A DNA stretch of 64,000 bases from an uncultured Bacteroidales bacterium (GTDB lineage: Bacteria; Bacteroidota; Bacteroidia; Bacteroidales; WCHB1-69), in NCBI GenBank assembly GCA_900316305.1, contig ONCM01000007.1, forward strand, positions 1-64,000, read 5' to 3'. Under the pieces are notes generated by a model. The model was given only the letters and a program-made list of their open reading frames with translations. It ran no database searches and was not told the origin of the DNA. Shown piece by piece: positions 42,978-52,335 of the stretch (its first letter is position 1; each line of letters starts with the position of its first letter). A program made the translations under genes and the position numbers.

Positions 42978-43691
42978 ATGAAGAGATACTTTTTGACCGC
43001 CGTTTTAGCGCTGGTGTGTGCGTTTGCCTTGGTGCAGGCGCAGACGCCCGAAACCCCATATACCTCCCCGAAAAATGAAGAGGAGGAGAAACCCGTCGTT
43101 TTCCGCGACCGTTTTGTCATGGATTTATACCACACCTTCTGGATGGGAATGCCCGTCGAGGTGGAGCACATGAAGTTCGATCCCGGTGTGAACTTTTCCG
43201 CCATTTGGGACTTCAAAATCAAAAACAAACCCATTGCCGTGGGGTTGGGTATCGGGGTGAGTTATTATACCCAGTATAGTAATGCACTTCTGCAGTATGA
43301 CAAGACCAACGATATGATGAAGTATTATATCATGCCTACGGATGTGAAATACAACCATATCATCATGAACTATTTGAGCTTGAATGTCCCGTTGGAGTTC
43401 CGCTATCGCCATCCCTGCGGTTTTAAGGTTTCTGTAGGCGCTCGTGGCGGATGGGTCGCGCTCATCAATCAGGATTACAAAGGCAGCGACCCGGCAGTGC
43501 CGGGCGACACGGCTATCTACAAGAATAAGTTGGTCAACCATAAAATGAAATATAATATTGACTTTTACACCCGAATCGGTTGGAAGTTTGTGGATGTCTA
43601 TTACTGCTTCCAGGTGACCCCGCTCTTTACGGAGTACAAGGGACCGAAGATTTATCCGATGTCACTCGGTATCTCATTTAGTTTATTCTAG
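42978..43691 (+). CDS. PorT-like outer-membrane beta-barrel protein
   Basis: A 237-residue protein with a signal peptide (MKRYFLTAVLALVCAFALVQA) and amphipathic strands. It contains DPGVNFSAIWDFKI, LGIGVSYYTQYSN and LSLNVPLEFRYRH, and ends SLGISFSLF with a terminal phenylalanine, the outer-membrane insertion signal. This fits the PorT/OmpA-like small barrels of Bacteroidota. The function is unknown. It is 25 bases before nhaD, so they may share a transcript. Confidence 0.7.
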   Translation: MKRYFLTAVLALVCAFALVQAQTPETPYTSPKNEEEEKPVVFRDRFVMDLYHTFWMGMPVEVEHMKFDPGVNFSAIWDFKIKNKPIAVGLGIGVSYYTQYSNALLQYDKTNDMMKYYIMPTDVKYNHIIMNYLSLNVPLEFRYRHPCGFKVSVGARGGWVALINQDYKGSDPAVPGDTAIYKNKLVNHKMKYNIDFYTRIGWKFVDVYYCFQVTPLFTEYKGPKIYPMSLGISFSLF

Positions 43692-43715
43692 TAATTCATT
43701 AAAATCATTGCAGTT

Positions 43716-45095
43716 ATGTTTTATTTGATGATTATCGTCTTTGTGTTGGGCTACCTTGGGATAGCCTTTGAACACCCGTTGAAAATCAACAAGACGGCTT
43801 TTGCGTTGCTTACCGGTGTGCTGATTTGGACCATTTTTATCCTGTCGGGCCCGGACATTTTCTCCCATGCCAATTTCGGCGCAGGTTACGCGGAGTTCCT
43901 GGAGGATCATCCCGATGCGGAACATCCTTTTGCGGATTTTCTTGTCACTCATGAGCTTCTCCACCATTTGGGCGAAATCGCCGAAATCCTCTTTTACTTG
44001 ATGGGAGCCATGACTGTAGTGGAACTCATTGACACATACGGAGGTTTCAATATCATCACTGACAATATCAAGACTACCAACAAGGTGAAACTGCTCTGGA
44101 TACTGAGCTTTATCACTTTCTTCTTCTCCGCTATTTTGGACAACCTGACCACCGCCATCGTGATGGTTGCGCTGTTACGGAAACTATTGCCCGACCAGCA
44201 TGACCGCTGGTTCTTCGGCGGCATGGTGATTTTGGCGGCCAATGCGGGCGGCGCATGGAGCCCTATCGGCGACGTGACTACCATCATGCTCTGGATTGCC
44301 GGAAGAGTCACTACCGAATGTGTTATCTTCGAATGCTTCATCCCGAGCCTTATCTCCATGATTATCCCGCTCATCGTGGTCTCCTTTGTGGAGAAGGGTG
44401 AGATTGACCCCTCTCTCCGTTCCAAGGACTTGGAAAGTGCGGGTCTTCCCACTTGGCAGCGTAACCTGATTTTCTTCTTGGGTGTCGCCGCTCTGGTGTT
44501 TGTCCCGATTTTCAAGATTCTGACCCATCTGAAACCCTATATGGGCATTATGCTCGGCCTTTCCGTCCTATGGATTGTCACGGAGATACTTAGCCAGAAG
44601 AATAAGGACAAGGATATGATTCATTATACGATTGCCGGCGCACTCACCCGCATCGACCTGCCCAGCATCCTCTTCTTCCTCGGCATCCTGCTGGCCGTTG
44701 CCGGTTTGCAGAGCGCGGGTCATCTCTCCATGCTCGCTGCCGGTCTTGACACTGCTTTCAACGGCAATTACTACCTCATTGACACGGTGATCGGTATGCT
44801 GTCGTCTGTCATCGACAATGTGCCGCTGGTGGCCGCTGCCATGGGTATGTATAGTTTCCCGATCGACCACATGTTCTGGATTTTCCTGGCCTACTGTGCC
44901 GGTACGGGTGGCAGCCTCCTCATCATCGGTTCTGCCGCAGGTGTGGCTGTGATGGGTATGGAAAAGATCGACTTTATTTGGTATCTGAAGCATATCACCC
45001 CTTACGCCCTGTTAGGCTATCTCGCCGGTGCAGGCTCCTACGTGCTGATGAATAACCTGTTTTTCCATAACGTTACCACGGCGATGGCTATGTGA
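43716..45095 (+). CDS. nhaD: NhaD-type Na(+)/H(+) antiporter
   Basis: A 459-residue protein with about 12 membrane helices. It shows NhaD family hallmarks: FAHTEI-like N-terminal region, MGAMTVVELIDTYGGF, FFFSAILDNLTTAIVMVALLRKLL, AANAGGAWSPIGDVTTIMLW and SSVIDNVPLVAAAMGMY (ion-transporter superfamily D/N sites). It exports sodium in exchange for protons, which suits a cell running a sodium-pumping NQR: the two share the sodium gradient. It lies 25 bases after the beta-barrel gene. A terminator follows. Confidence 0.92.
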   Translation: MFYLMIIVFVLGYLGIAFEHPLKINKTAFALLTGVLIWTIFILSGPDIFSHANFGAGYAEFLEDHPDAEHPFADFLVTHELLHHLGEIAEILFYLMGAMTVVELIDTYGGFNIITDNIKTTNKVKLLWILSFITFFFSAILDNLTTAIVMVALLRKLLPDQHDRWFFGGMVILAANAGGAWSPIGDVTTIMLWIAGRVTTECVIFECFIPSLISMIIPLIVVSFVEKGEIDPSLRSKDLESAGLPTWQRNLIFFLGVAALVFVPIFKILTHLKPYMGIMLGLSVLWIVTEILSQKNKDKDMIHYTIAGALTRIDLPSILFFLGILLAVAGLQSAGHLSMLAAGLDTAFNGNYYLIDTVIGMLSSVIDNVPLVAAAMGMYSFPIDHMFWIFLAYCAGTGGSLLIIGSAAGVAVMGMEKIDFIWYLKHITPYALLGYLAGAGSYVLMNNLFFHNVTTAMAM

Positions 45096-45129
45096 TAACG
45101 GTTAAAGGTAAACAATAATCGTAATTTAT

Positions 45130-45166
45130 AGCGGATGTGAGATTTGGTCTTGCATCCGCTTTTTTT
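45130..45166 (+). terminator. Intrinsic terminator after nhaD
   Basis: Stem AGCGGATG (45130-45137) with CATCCGCT (45153-45160), then a run of T to 45166. Confidence 0.85.
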
Positions 45167-45230
45167 AGGCAATAGGCAACGGTCAACGGTCAACGGTTAA
45201 CGGTCAATGGTCAATGGTCAACGGTCAATT
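45166..45230 (-). repeat. tgaccgt/tgaccat heptamer array after the TonB receptor
   Basis: Eight or nine 7-bp units (aataggc, ggtcaac, ggttaac, ggtcaat on the plus strand) between the nhaD terminator and the receptor's TAA stop. Confidence 0.85.
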
Positions 45231-47724
45231 AGAATTCTACGATAAATTTCACGTTGATTAGACGGCCAGTGAGATATGTTGGAATTGGTCGTTGGTTGTT
45301 GTAGATGTCGGTGATCCACATGTATGACGACACGTTGTTGATGCCCAGCACGTTGAAGACCTCCAGATTGATGCCGGCGTTCTTGATACTACGCAAGAAG
45401 GCGGATTTGTGTTTCATGCGGTCGCGGCTCTGCTCCAACAACATGAAGGAGAAGCCGATATCGACGCGGCGGTACCATGAACTGCGGAATTTGCGCATGG
45501 CTGGCTCGGCTTTCGGCGGACCGTAAGGCAGACCGCTGGCGAAGACGAAGTTGAGGTGCACGCGGAACCGAGGGAAACTCGGGATATGGTCTTGGAAGAA
45601 AAGGTTGAAGGCCACTCGCTGGTCGGTGGGACGCGGGATGTAGCCCTCCTCAACTTGGTTGCCATTTTCGTCAATGGTGTAGTCGCCGATGACGTCCTCC
45701 ATGGTTTTCATCAGGGAAACGGCGAACCAAGACTCCAATCCGCGCACGAACTCGCCGCTGATTCGCAGGTCGATACCCGTGGCGAAACCTTTGGCGTTGT
45801 TATAGCCGCTATAGATAATCTGCACGTTATCCACGTTGTAGGTGATCAGGCGGTCGAGGTACTTGTAGTAAGCCTCTGCCGTGAACTTGAACGGACGCCG
45901 CCACATCTTGAACTGGTACTCGGCACCGGCCACCACCTGCGCGGAACGTTGCGAGCGGATATCCGGATTCAAGCTGCCGTCAGGGTAGCGCATCTCGCGG
46001 TAGAAGGCAGGTTGGTAATAGAGGCCCGTGCGTAAACTGAACCGCCAGTCGTGCCGCCAGTGCGGCTTGTAGAGGAGCGCCAGTCGCGGGGAGACCGTGA
46101 ATTCGCGGAGGTTGTAAGTCCAATAGTGGACGCGCAGACCGCCCGTTACGGAGAAAAGTCCCACGCTATCGTTATCGAAGAAGTTCCAGGTATCTTGTAC
46201 ATATCCGGAGAACCGCCAGGTGTTCAGGATATTATAGGATTGCAGGTAGTTGTTCTCGCCAAAATCCAGGACACGGGCGGGATCGCCGGGAACAACGATT
46301 TCACCCGGCATCGTCGGGATGTAGGGCAACGTGTAGCCGGAAGAGTCGATCATCGTCCACTCCTTAATATGGTCGCGGATATATTCGTTTTGCGCCTTTA
46401 CTCCCCATTCCAGCAGGTTGTTGGATGGCAGTTTGTGTGTTCCTTGCAGGTCGGCGGCCGACACCACGGATTGCAGGTAGTTGCGGGCGTGCTCCAAGTA
46501 GCTGCCATAGCCGAGCTGGTCTCCCACCTCCACTTCGCCGTCGCCGCCCAAACGGATTTCGTTCAGCCAGTATTGCGCCAAAATGTCGTACGTTTCGCTC
46601 TCTTTGGCGTAGTAGGATGACAAGATGAGACGATAGGAGTTGTTTTTGTCGGGCTTGTAATGGAAGGTGAGTCCGCCCAAGTAATTCTGGTAGCGATCTA
46701 CTTCCTGCCCCTCATAGAAGGCACTCAGTTTCATGGAATTCTCGAGGGTACCGAAGTTTTTGCTCACGCTGTCGGGCTGGAACTGGTAGTAGTTGCGCGA
46801 AAAGTTCCCTAACAGGCTGATGGCGAATTTCGGGGTGATGTCCCATTTCAGCAGAAACTGTGTGTCGAAGAAACGCGGCTTGTAGTTGCCGGAGGTTTCC
46901 ATGGATTTCAGGATGTAAGTATTTGATTTATAACGAACTCCAACGAGATAAGAGAAATTCTTGACTTTGCCTTCCGCATGGGCGGTGGCTCCGAGCAGGC
47001 TGACGGTGAAGGAACCGCCGATCTGTGTGGGCTCCTTGTAGGTAACATCGAGCACGGAGGACATCTTGTCGCCGTATTTCGCGTCAAAGCCGCCGGCGGA
47101 AAACATCACGTTGCCAGTGAGATCGCTGTTGATGAAGCTGAGACCCTCCTGTTGGGCATTGCGCACGAGGAAAGGACGGTAAATCTGGATACCGTTCACA
47201 AAGACGAGGTTCTCGTCAAAGTTGCCGCCCCGAACGTTGTATTGCGAACTCAGCTCGTTGTTGGAGCTGGTGCCGGGCAACATCTTGATGAGTGACTCCA
47301 TGCCGCCAGTGGGGGAGGGAAGCTGGAAAGTGAGTTTGGGGTTGATCTGCACGTAACCTAAAGAAGCCTTTTGCCCTGTGATCACCACTTCCTCCATGAC
47401 GTCCCCTTTGATTTGAAGCCGGATTTCGGTGTTGACGGTTTCGCGGGGCTGCAGGTGGAAGGAGACCAACGTGTCGTTGCAACAAAGTGCTTGGACGAAA
47501 AGCTGGATGTTTCGGCTTGAAGGGACGGAGATGCTGAACTGTCCGTAGGCGTTGCTGATGGTCTGCTGGTCGAAATCGGTGCCTCGGATGACGGCATTCT
47601 CAATCGGGTCACCAAAATTGTCCATGACAACACCCTTGACCACGGCGTTTTGCGCCATGCCAAAGTGCGCCAGCACAACAATGACCAGCGTAAACCATAA
47701 TCTATGTCCCATTCGTTCAATCAT
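45229..47724 (-). CDS. TonB-dependent outer-membrane receptor
   Basis: An 831-residue protein. A signal peptide (RLWFTLVIVVLAHFGMAQ) is followed by a carboxypeptidase-like regulatory domain (VVKGVVMDNFGDPIENAVI... to about residue 105). Then come a TonB plug (VVITGQKASLGY, SLIKMLPGTSSNNELSSQYNVRGGNFDENLVFVNG) and a beta-barrel ending in the aromatic signal KFIVEF. It should import a substrate across the outer membrane using TonB energy. No SusD-like partner is adjacent, so it is not a polysaccharide-utilisation pair; the substrate is unknown. The two ATGs at the start (residues 1 and 5) are both possible. Confidence 0.92.
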   Translation of the reverse strand: MIERMGHRLWFTLVIVVLAHFGMAQNAVVKGVVMDNFGDPIENAVIRGTDFDQQTISNAYGQFSISVPSSRNIQLFVQALCCNDTLVSFHLQPRETVNTEIRLQIKGDVMEEVVITGQKASLGYVQINPKLTFQLPSPTGGMESLIKMLPGTSSNNELSSQYNVRGGNFDENLVFVNGIQIYRPFLVRNAQQEGLSFINSDLTGNVMFSAGGFDAKYGDKMSSVLDVTYKEPTQIGGSFTVSLLGATAHAEGKVKNFSYLVGVRYKSNTYILKSMETSGNYKPRFFDTQFLLKWDITPKFAISLLGNFSRNYYQFQPDSVSKNFGTLENSMKLSAFYEGQEVDRYQNYLGGLTFHYKPDKNNSYRLILSSYYAKESETYDILAQYWLNEIRLGGDGEVEVGDQLGYGSYLEHARNYLQSVVSAADLQGTHKLPSNNLLEWGVKAQNEYIRDHIKEWTMIDSSGYTLPYIPTMPGEIVVPGDPARVLDFGENNYLQSYNILNTWRFSGYVQDTWNFFDNDSVGLFSVTGGLRVHYWTYNLREFTVSPRLALLYKPHWRHDWRFSLRTGLYYQPAFYREMRYPDGSLNPDIRSQRSAQVVAGAEYQFKMWRRPFKFTAEAYYKYLDRLITYNVDNVQIIYSGYNNAKGFATGIDLRISGEFVRGLESWFAVSLMKTMEDVIGDYTIDENGNQVEEGYIPRPTDQRVAFNLFFQDHIPSFPRFRVHLNFVFASGLPYGPPKAEPAMRKFRSSWYRRVDIGFSFMLLEQSRDRMKHKSAFLRSIKNAGINLEVFNVLGINNVSSYMWITDIYNNQRPIPTYLTGRLINVKFIVEF

Positions 47725-47768
47725 GAAACACCTATTACGTCAAATTGCGTTTTTTATTGTGTATTGGC

Positions 47769-47808
47769 AAAAAAAAACTGCTGTATATGGTACAGCAGTC
47801 CTTTTTTC
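47769..47808 (-). terminator. Intrinsic terminator after rpmB
   Basis: Stem CTGCTGT/ACAGCAG with loop ATATGGT (47778-47798), A-run on one side and T-run on the other, so it works on either strand. It lies just downstream of the L28 stop. Confidence 0.8.
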
Positions 47809-47826
47809 TCTTATCAACAGGAAAGA

Positions 47827-48060
47827 TTATAAGATACCTTTCTCGCTGGCTTCAATCAGACATTGATAGATGCCTTTTTTGTTGATATTACGCATACCAT
47901 GTGCGGAAACCTTGAGGTAAATCCATTCATCCAGTTCAGGAACGTAGAACTTTTTGGTATGCAGATTGGGGTTGAATTTTCTTTTCGTTTTGATATTGGA
48001 GTGAGAAACATTATTACCCACAATCGCTTTTTTCCCAGTAATTTCGCAAACTCTTGACAT
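47827..48060 (-). CDS. rpmB: 50S ribosomal protein L28
   Basis: A 77-residue protein. [27 protein letters not shown] is the L28 start, and [43 protein letters not shown] completes the fold. It has only one cysteine in its N-terminal part, so it is the zinc-free type. In many Bacteroidota rpmB precedes rpmG (L33); here it is alone, with its own promoter and a terminator 20 bases after the stop. Confidence 0.95.
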   Translation of the reverse strand: MSRVCEITGKKAIVGNNVSHSNIKTKRKFNPNLHTKKFYVPELDEWIYLKVSAHGMRNINKKGIYQCLIEASEKGIL

Positions 48061-48108
48061 TGTTATCTTCTTTTTATTGTTACTTTTCTACTTCATTTTT
48101 TCAGGCGG

Positions 48109-48116
48109 CAAAAATA
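48109..48116 (-). promoter_or_regulatory. -7 element for rpmB
   Basis: Reads TATTTTTG on the minus strand, 49 bases before the rpmB start. Confidence 0.6.
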
Positions 48117-48218
48117 CACTTTTTTTTGATACAATCAACCCCTGAAAAATTATATTTTTCAATATGTTAAGTGGCTACTCCACAGTGACTGTTAGAAAGT
48201 CAAAAAGGTGTGCGATTT

Positions 48219-48268
48219 CATGGTCAATAGTCAACAGTCAATGGTCAATGGTCAATGGTCAATGGTCA
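48219..48268 (-). repeat. tgaccat heptamer array at the DUF4270 stop
   Basis: Seven 7-bp units (ggtcaat, agtcaac, agtcaat, ggtcaat). On the minus strand the first tgaccat supplies the TGA stop of the gene at 48266-49579. Confidence 0.85.
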
Positions 48269-49579
48269 GAACGTGGAGTATGAGATTTCGAGTCTCAGTC
48301 GGGTGGGGGAGGCGGGATCGGTGCCGTCGAAAATGAGGCGGCCAGGACGAACAGCGGAGCCACGCACGATGAGGTTGATGGAGTTGCTCCAGTCGCCCTG
48401 TTGTAGGATGAGCTTCTGGACGTATTGGGTGATCCGGAAGCGGTACTCGTGTGTAGTGGAATTGTAGCTGCCTCCGTAGTATGCCGCACTGGTATAGAAG
48501 TCATCGTCTGGCAGGAAGCGGATGGCACTGTCAGACTTGCCAATTCCCTGCAACGTAAGGTTGGTGGGGTGGATCAGGTATTTTTCATTCGGATCGACGT
48601 TGGTGATGACCAGCTCGGCCTTGTGGATGACTATCCGCTGATCGTATTCCTCGAACACCTTTTCCAATGTCGGGAAGGTGATGCGTGTCTTAACGCCACC
48701 GCCGCCCTGCACGTAGAGCACCCTTTCGCCCATTTGTTGTTGGCCTTGCAGCACTTCCCGGATGAAATCGCTGCTTTGGGAGGCTGCATAGTCGTGGTCG
48801 AGGTGAGTGAAGCGCACGCATTTGTCGGTGCTGGATAACGTATAACGTGCGCTGGACTTGCTGTTGTTGTGGTAATACAGGGTGATTCCGCTGAGAGCGC
48901 TGGTCATGTTGGTGATCAGCATGTATCCGCAGACACCCGTGTGCCCGACGGCTTCAATATAAAGCCCTTTCAGAAAATCAGGAAGGTTGTTGTTCAAATC
49001 ATCCTGATGGTCGAGCAGGTATTGGCCGAACTGTTGTGTCAGTCGGATGCGCAGGTGAGCGTTATAGACGCCCGTATCCACGACGACGGATGAGTTCGGC
49101 TGTATGGAGTAACCACCTGTGTTATAGTTCAGAATGGTAGGGCTGTAGGCGACAGTGCTGGTCTGGTAGTATTGGGTTTCGCTGTCGAGACTTTCGGTGA
49201 GCTCGTGTACGCGAATGTCCACCTTGGAGTTTGTATCGCCGTAAAAACCAGATATTTGCAAGGTTAGCACGGCGGAGTCAATGATGGGGTTGTCGCCGAA
49301 GTTGACGGCGGAACCGCTCAAGGTGAACTGGGCGTAGATGCCGGCATCGCTGTTGCCGAAAACGGGGTCGCTGAGGTGACCGACGATGTTGGCGGAGGTG
49401 TTGGTCGTGTTGATGGTGTCCTCCAACATGGAGTAGGCTTCGATGGAGATGGTGTCCATGAACTCGGTGTCCACGAGGTTGTCAAGCAGATCCAGACCGA
49501 TTTCAGAACTCTGGTTGTTGCAGGATGATAAAAAAATGCACGTTAGCAGAGCTAAAGTGCAGTAAATTATTCTTTTCAT
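48266..49579 (-). CDS. DUF4270 family lipoprotein
   Basis: A 437-residue secreted protein. A lipoprotein signal (MKRIIYCTLALLTCIFLSSC, cysteine at residue 20) is followed by NNQSSEIGLDLLDNLVDTEFMDTISIEAYS, a start typical of DUF4270. Beta-rich repeats follow: NIVGHLSDPVFGNSDAGIYAQF, DSAVLTLQISGFYGD. DUF4270 is conserved in Bacteroidota, with no established function, and is often found next to a short glycogen synthase gene, as here (5-base gap). Surface-exposed or periplasmic lipoprotein. Confidence 0.82.
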   Translation of the reverse strand: MKRIIYCTLALLTCIFLSSCNNQSSEIGLDLLDNLVDTEFMDTISIEAYSMLEDTINTTNTSANIVGHLSDPVFGNSDAGIYAQFTLSGSAVNFGDNPIIDSAVLTLQISGFYGDTNSKVDIRVHELTESLDSETQYYQTSTVAYSPTILNYNTGGYSIQPNSSVVVDTGVYNAHLRIRLTQQFGQYLLDHQDDLNNNLPDFLKGLYIEAVGHTGVCGYMLITNMTSALSGITLYYHNNSKSSARYTLSSTDKCVRFTHLDHDYAASQSSDFIREVLQGQQQMGERVLYVQGGGGVKTRITFPTLEKVFEEYDQRIVIHKAELVITNVDPNEKYLIHPTNLTLQGIGKSDSAIRFLPDDDFYTSAAYYGGSYNSTTHEYRFRITQYVQKLILQQGDWSNSINLIVRGSAVRPGRLIFDGTDPASPTRLRLEISYSTF

Positions 49580-49583
49580 TTGC

Positions 49584-50402
49584 TTATTCGTTTGAATGTG
49601 ACGCTAGCAGTTCATCGTAGAACTCATCGTACATATCCACATAGTTGTCATCATCGGGATGTTGGAGGACGGGTTTGCCGGATTTCTCGACGTAGGTGAG
49701 GAGCCGTTTCTTGATGTCCTTGGTGAGGGCGATGCCGTCGGAGTAGTCGATAGCGGCTTGGATGATCTGGTCGTAGCCGGCTTTGCGGAAATGTTTGAGC
49801 CCAGAGGTCGGGATGTTGGTCTGTTTCAGCTTCTTGGCGAAGTTGGGCGAGAACTTGTCGGGGAACTCGTCGGGCAGGATGGAGAAGACGACCTGAGTGC
49901 CTTGCAGCAGGGGATCGTCTTTATAGACGGTTTTCACGAACAGCGGCACGAGGGCGGAGATCCAGCCGTGGCAGTGGATGACGTTGGGGTCCCATCCCAG
50001 CTTGCGGACGGTCTCGATGACTCCTTTGGCGTAGAAGATGGCGCGGGAGTCGTTATCGGGATAGAACACGCCATCGGCGTCGTGGTATTGGGTCTTCCGT
50101 TTGAAGAAGTCCTCGCTGTCGATGAAGTAAATCTGCATTCTGACGTTCTGTAGGGAGGCCACCTTGATGATGAGCGGGTGGTCGGTGTCTTCGATGATGA
50201 TGTTCTGACCGGAGAGTCGGATGACCTCGTGCAACATGTGCTTGTGGTCGTTCACGCAGCCGAATTTCGGCATGAAAGTGCGGATTTCGTTCTCTCGCTC
50301 CTGTATCCCTTGGGGCAGGAAACGGCAGATATTGGAGATGTACCCCTCAGGAAAATAGGGGTATATCTCGGGGGTTATAAATAAAACCTTCTTCTGAGCC
50401 AT
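49584..50402 (-). CDS. Short glycogen/starch synthase (GT5 N-domain only)
   Basis: The ATG at 50402 gives a 272-residue protein (MAQKKVLFITPEIYPYFPEGYIS). It matches the N-terminal half of GT5 glycogen synthases: E-I-x-P-Y, LPQGIQERENEIRTFMPKFG, VIHCHGWISALVPLFVK. It stops around the inter-domain hinge and lacks the C-terminal ADP-glucose-binding domain (the K-x-G-G and E-x-x-E regions). It may be inactive by itself or bind glycogen or ADP-glucose with a partner. Similar short proteins are widespread in Bacteroidota. It sits before the DUF4270 gene (5-base gap), in one operon. Confidence 0.75.
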   Translation of the reverse strand: MAQKKVLFITPEIYPYFPEGYISNICRFLPQGIQERENEIRTFMPKFGCVNDHKHMLHEVIRLSGQNIIIEDTDHPLIIKVASLQNVRMQIYFIDSEDFFKRKTQYHDADGVFYPDNDSRAIFYAKGVIETVRKLGWDPNVIHCHGWISALVPLFVKTVYKDDPLLQGTQVVFSILPDEFPDKFSPNFAKKLKQTNIPTSGLKHFRKAGYDQIIQAAIDYSDGIALTKDIKKRLLTYVEKSGKPVLQHPDDDNYVDMYDEFYDELLASHSNE

Positions 50403-50420
50403 TATAATAATTTTAGACGG

Positions 50421-50428
50421 CAAATATA
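50421..50428 (-). promoter_or_regulatory. -7 element for the glycogen synthase/DUF4270 operon
   Basis: CAAATATA reads TATATTTG on the minus strand, fitting TAnnTTTG, 19 bases before the ATG at 50402. Confidence 0.55.
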
Positions 50429-50487
50429 CGATTTTTTTTGATACAAAAAAATTTTTTTGAAAGTGGTACACCATATCAAAAAAATTG

Positions 50488-50495
50488 TATTTTTG
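50488..50495 (+). promoter_or_regulatory. -7 element for tRNA-Leu
   Basis: TATTTTTG, 14 bases before the mature tRNA 5' end. Confidence 0.6.
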
Positions 50496-50508
50496 CCGCG
50501 TCTTTCAA

Positions 50509-50595
50509 GCCCAGGTGGTGGAATTGGTAGACACGCTACTTTGAGGGGGTAGTGGGAGTACTCCCGTGCAAGTTCGACTCTTGTCCTGGGCACCA
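50509..50595 (+). tRNA. tRNA-Leu (anticodon GAG)
   Basis: 87 bases including an encoded CCA. Acceptor GCCCAGG pairs with CCTGGGC. The anticodon arm CTACT-TTGAGGG-GGTAG gives GAG. A long variable arm (GGGAGTACTCCC) marks the class II tRNAs, and the T arm is GCAAG-TTCGACT-CTTGT. A terminator follows at 50597. Confidence 0.95.
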
Positions 50596-50596
50596 C

Positions 50597-50630
50597 AAAA
50601 AATCCGACCAAACGGTCGGATTTTTTATTT
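50597..50630 (+). terminator. Intrinsic terminator after tRNA-Leu
   Basis: Stem AATCCGACC / GGTCGGATT with loop AAAC, followed by T-run. Confidence 0.85.
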
Positions 50631-50727
50631 CCACACTGTGCAAAGTGCAGTGTGACAAAGTATCACTTCCCCCAAACAGCTATGGGGTTATGCTCACAAA
50701 TGATGTGGATCCTTCTTTAATATCTTC

Positions 50728-51654
50728 CTATGGGACCTCTCTAAAGCTGACATGATGGTCAAAGTGCATGCGCACATCACCGGTATCGCCAAAGTCGTTC
50801 TTTTCCACCATGATGTCGGCCATATCTATAGCGGTGGTACCATCTTCAAACGTGTCACATATTCTATACAAATGGGTAATACCATTTTCAGATAATTCAA
50901 AATCATAGGAATCACAATCATCCTCAAAAATCTCAAAGTAGTAGTATTCAGGACGATAGACAAACATCACCACTGAAGAAAAAGAACCGATTCGCTCCCA
51001 ATTACACAAATCGCTTAAACGTGGACGTTTGCATTCTTTGTTCACCTCCTGTGAAAGGTTTACCGTAGAAGTGAGTATCACCGCCTGTTCCAGTCTGTCG
51101 GCGGTCTCATACAGTTTCTTGATTGCCTGCGTTTGTTCCATCTGATTGCGGCCGAGCATAAGCAAGCTTATACTGTCAATGATCACGAGCCGAACCTGGT
51201 TTTCCTGACGCAACTGTTCCATGCGACGGACAATTTCATCGATATCCGCTTCCAAGTCGTCTTCTATCCAAACCGGGGCTTCTTCTATCGATTGTATGGC
51301 CGCCTGGTCTATATCCCGATAGTGAAACCCTATCATGTTCATCACATCCATCATTTCCGCGGAAGGCTTGGGCACGCATTCCAAACGGCCTGTTATGGAG
51401 GCCTTAAGCCTTTCCTTGATTTCCAACTCGCTTGATTCAAGGGAAAAATACGCCGTGGGCACTTTCTGAACCACACCAATGTTGCGCAGAAGGGACACGG
51501 CGAAGGACGTTTTGCCCATCCTGGGCTGAGCGGCTATGGTGCACAATTGCCCTGTTCGCAATCCGCCGGTAAGGTGGTCAAGATGCTGGAAGCCCGTGGC
51601 AACGGTTTCGCACTCTTTGTCGGGGGGAAGGGCCATGAGGTGGTTCAGTTTCAT
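50728..51654 (-). CDS. DnaB-like RecA-fold ATPase without N-terminal domain
   Basis: A 308-residue protein resembling the C-terminal helicase domain of DnaB. VATGFQHLDHLTGGLRTGQLCTIAAQPRMGKTSFAVSLLRN includes a Walker A-like GKT. FSLESSELEIKERL resembles the H1a block, RLVIIDSISLL is Walker B-like, and WERIGSFSSVVMFVYRPEYYY corresponds to the DnaB C-terminal R-P block. The DnaB N-terminal collar domain is absent and the Walker A is altered (PRMGKT). A phage-like or accessory helicase/ATPase is likely. It begins the accessory region next to tRNA-Leu, transcribed towards it. Confidence 0.75.
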   Translation of the reverse strand: MKLNHLMALPPDKECETVATGFQHLDHLTGGLRTGQLCTIAAQPRMGKTSFAVSLLRNIGVVQKVPTAYFSLESSELEIKERLKASITGRLECVPKPSAEMMDVMNMIGFHYRDIDQAAIQSIEEAPVWIEDDLEADIDEIVRRMEQLRQENQVRLVIIDSISLLMLGRNQMEQTQAIKKLYETADRLEQAVILTSTVNLSQEVNKECKRPRLSDLCNWERIGSFSSVVMFVYRPEYYYFEIFEDDCDSYDFELSENGITHLYRICDTFEDGTTAIDMADIMVEKNDFGDTGDVRMHFDHHVSFREVP

Positions 51655-51670
51655 GATGGGGAGGTTGGAT

Positions 51671-52258
51671 TTAAGGAAGTATAACCCTAGTATTGTTTGG
51701 GCCTCCTATTTCTTTCCAATCATAAGCTCCGATAATCTCACCTGTACTATTGTAGATTGGTACAAACTTATACACGTATGTGTCTAACCATTCCTGTTTT
51801 TGCTGGTACGACAAGTCAGTCCGTCCCTTTATGTATTCCACAGTGTTTTTGTACTCTTCATACGTTTGAATACGTCTTGTCAGCTCAATATCGGAGATTA
51901 TATCTCCCATTGCACGTGTTGCACGCTCTATGGCACCTTGGTAATCTCCAACACTAAGACTTGTTTTTACATCCTCCAGCTTTTTATCTATATTTCTTGA
52001 AAACCATAATAGGGTTTCCTTATCATTGCTTATTTTAGATCGTTTTTCTCCAATTAATTGAGCAAGCTCGGAATATTTCTGATATGCCATGTTGGAGCGA
52101 TTTTCTTGTTGCTGAAAACTTCTTTCTAAAGTTGAATAGTCTGTATATTGTGGTTTGTATTCAACAGGTGTGAATACTGTGGGTCTGAATTGGGCATACG
52201 CTAGATTAACAGATAATGTCATAACCAATGTCCAAATGAACAACTTTTCTATTTTCAT
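51671..52258 (-). CDS. Secreted protein of unknown function
   Basis: A 195-residue protein with a good signal peptide (MKIEKLFIWTLVMTLSVNLAYAQ). The mature part is largely charged and probably alpha-helical (YSTLERSFQQQENRSNMAYQKYSELAQL, then EDVKTSLSVGDYQGAIERATRAMGDIISDIELTRRIQTYEEYKN), which suggests a coiled-coil or TPR-like helical hairpin. The C terminus IYNSTGEIIGAYDWKEIGG is less helical. It is separated from the DnaB-like gene by 16 bases, so possibly co-transcribed. No family is recognised. Confidence 0.6.
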   Translation of the reverse strand: MKIEKLFIWTLVMTLSVNLAYAQFRPTVFTPVEYKPQYTDYSTLERSFQQQENRSNMAYQKYSELAQLIGEKRSKISNDKETLLWFSRNIDKKLEDVKTSLSVGDYQGAIERATRAMGDIISDIELTRRIQTYEEYKNTVEYIKGRTDLSYQQKQEWLDTYVYKFVPIYNSTGEIIGAYDWKEIGGPNNTRVILP

Positions 52259-52335
52259 TTGATAAATCCCTGATTCGTGTCGGGCGCAACTTTTAATTTA
52301 GCCTACTCTATTCTCCAGTTTTCGGTTTCCCTGCA

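Noticed and set aside
45229..47724. SusC-type polysaccharide utilisation locus
   Set aside because: No SusD-like lipoprotein or glycoside hydrolase adjacent, and the receptor is shorter than typical SusC proteins.
50509..50595. Attachment site of an integrated element at tRNA-Leu
   Set aside because: No integrase gene and no repeat of the tRNA 3' end could be found; kept only as a low-interest possibility.
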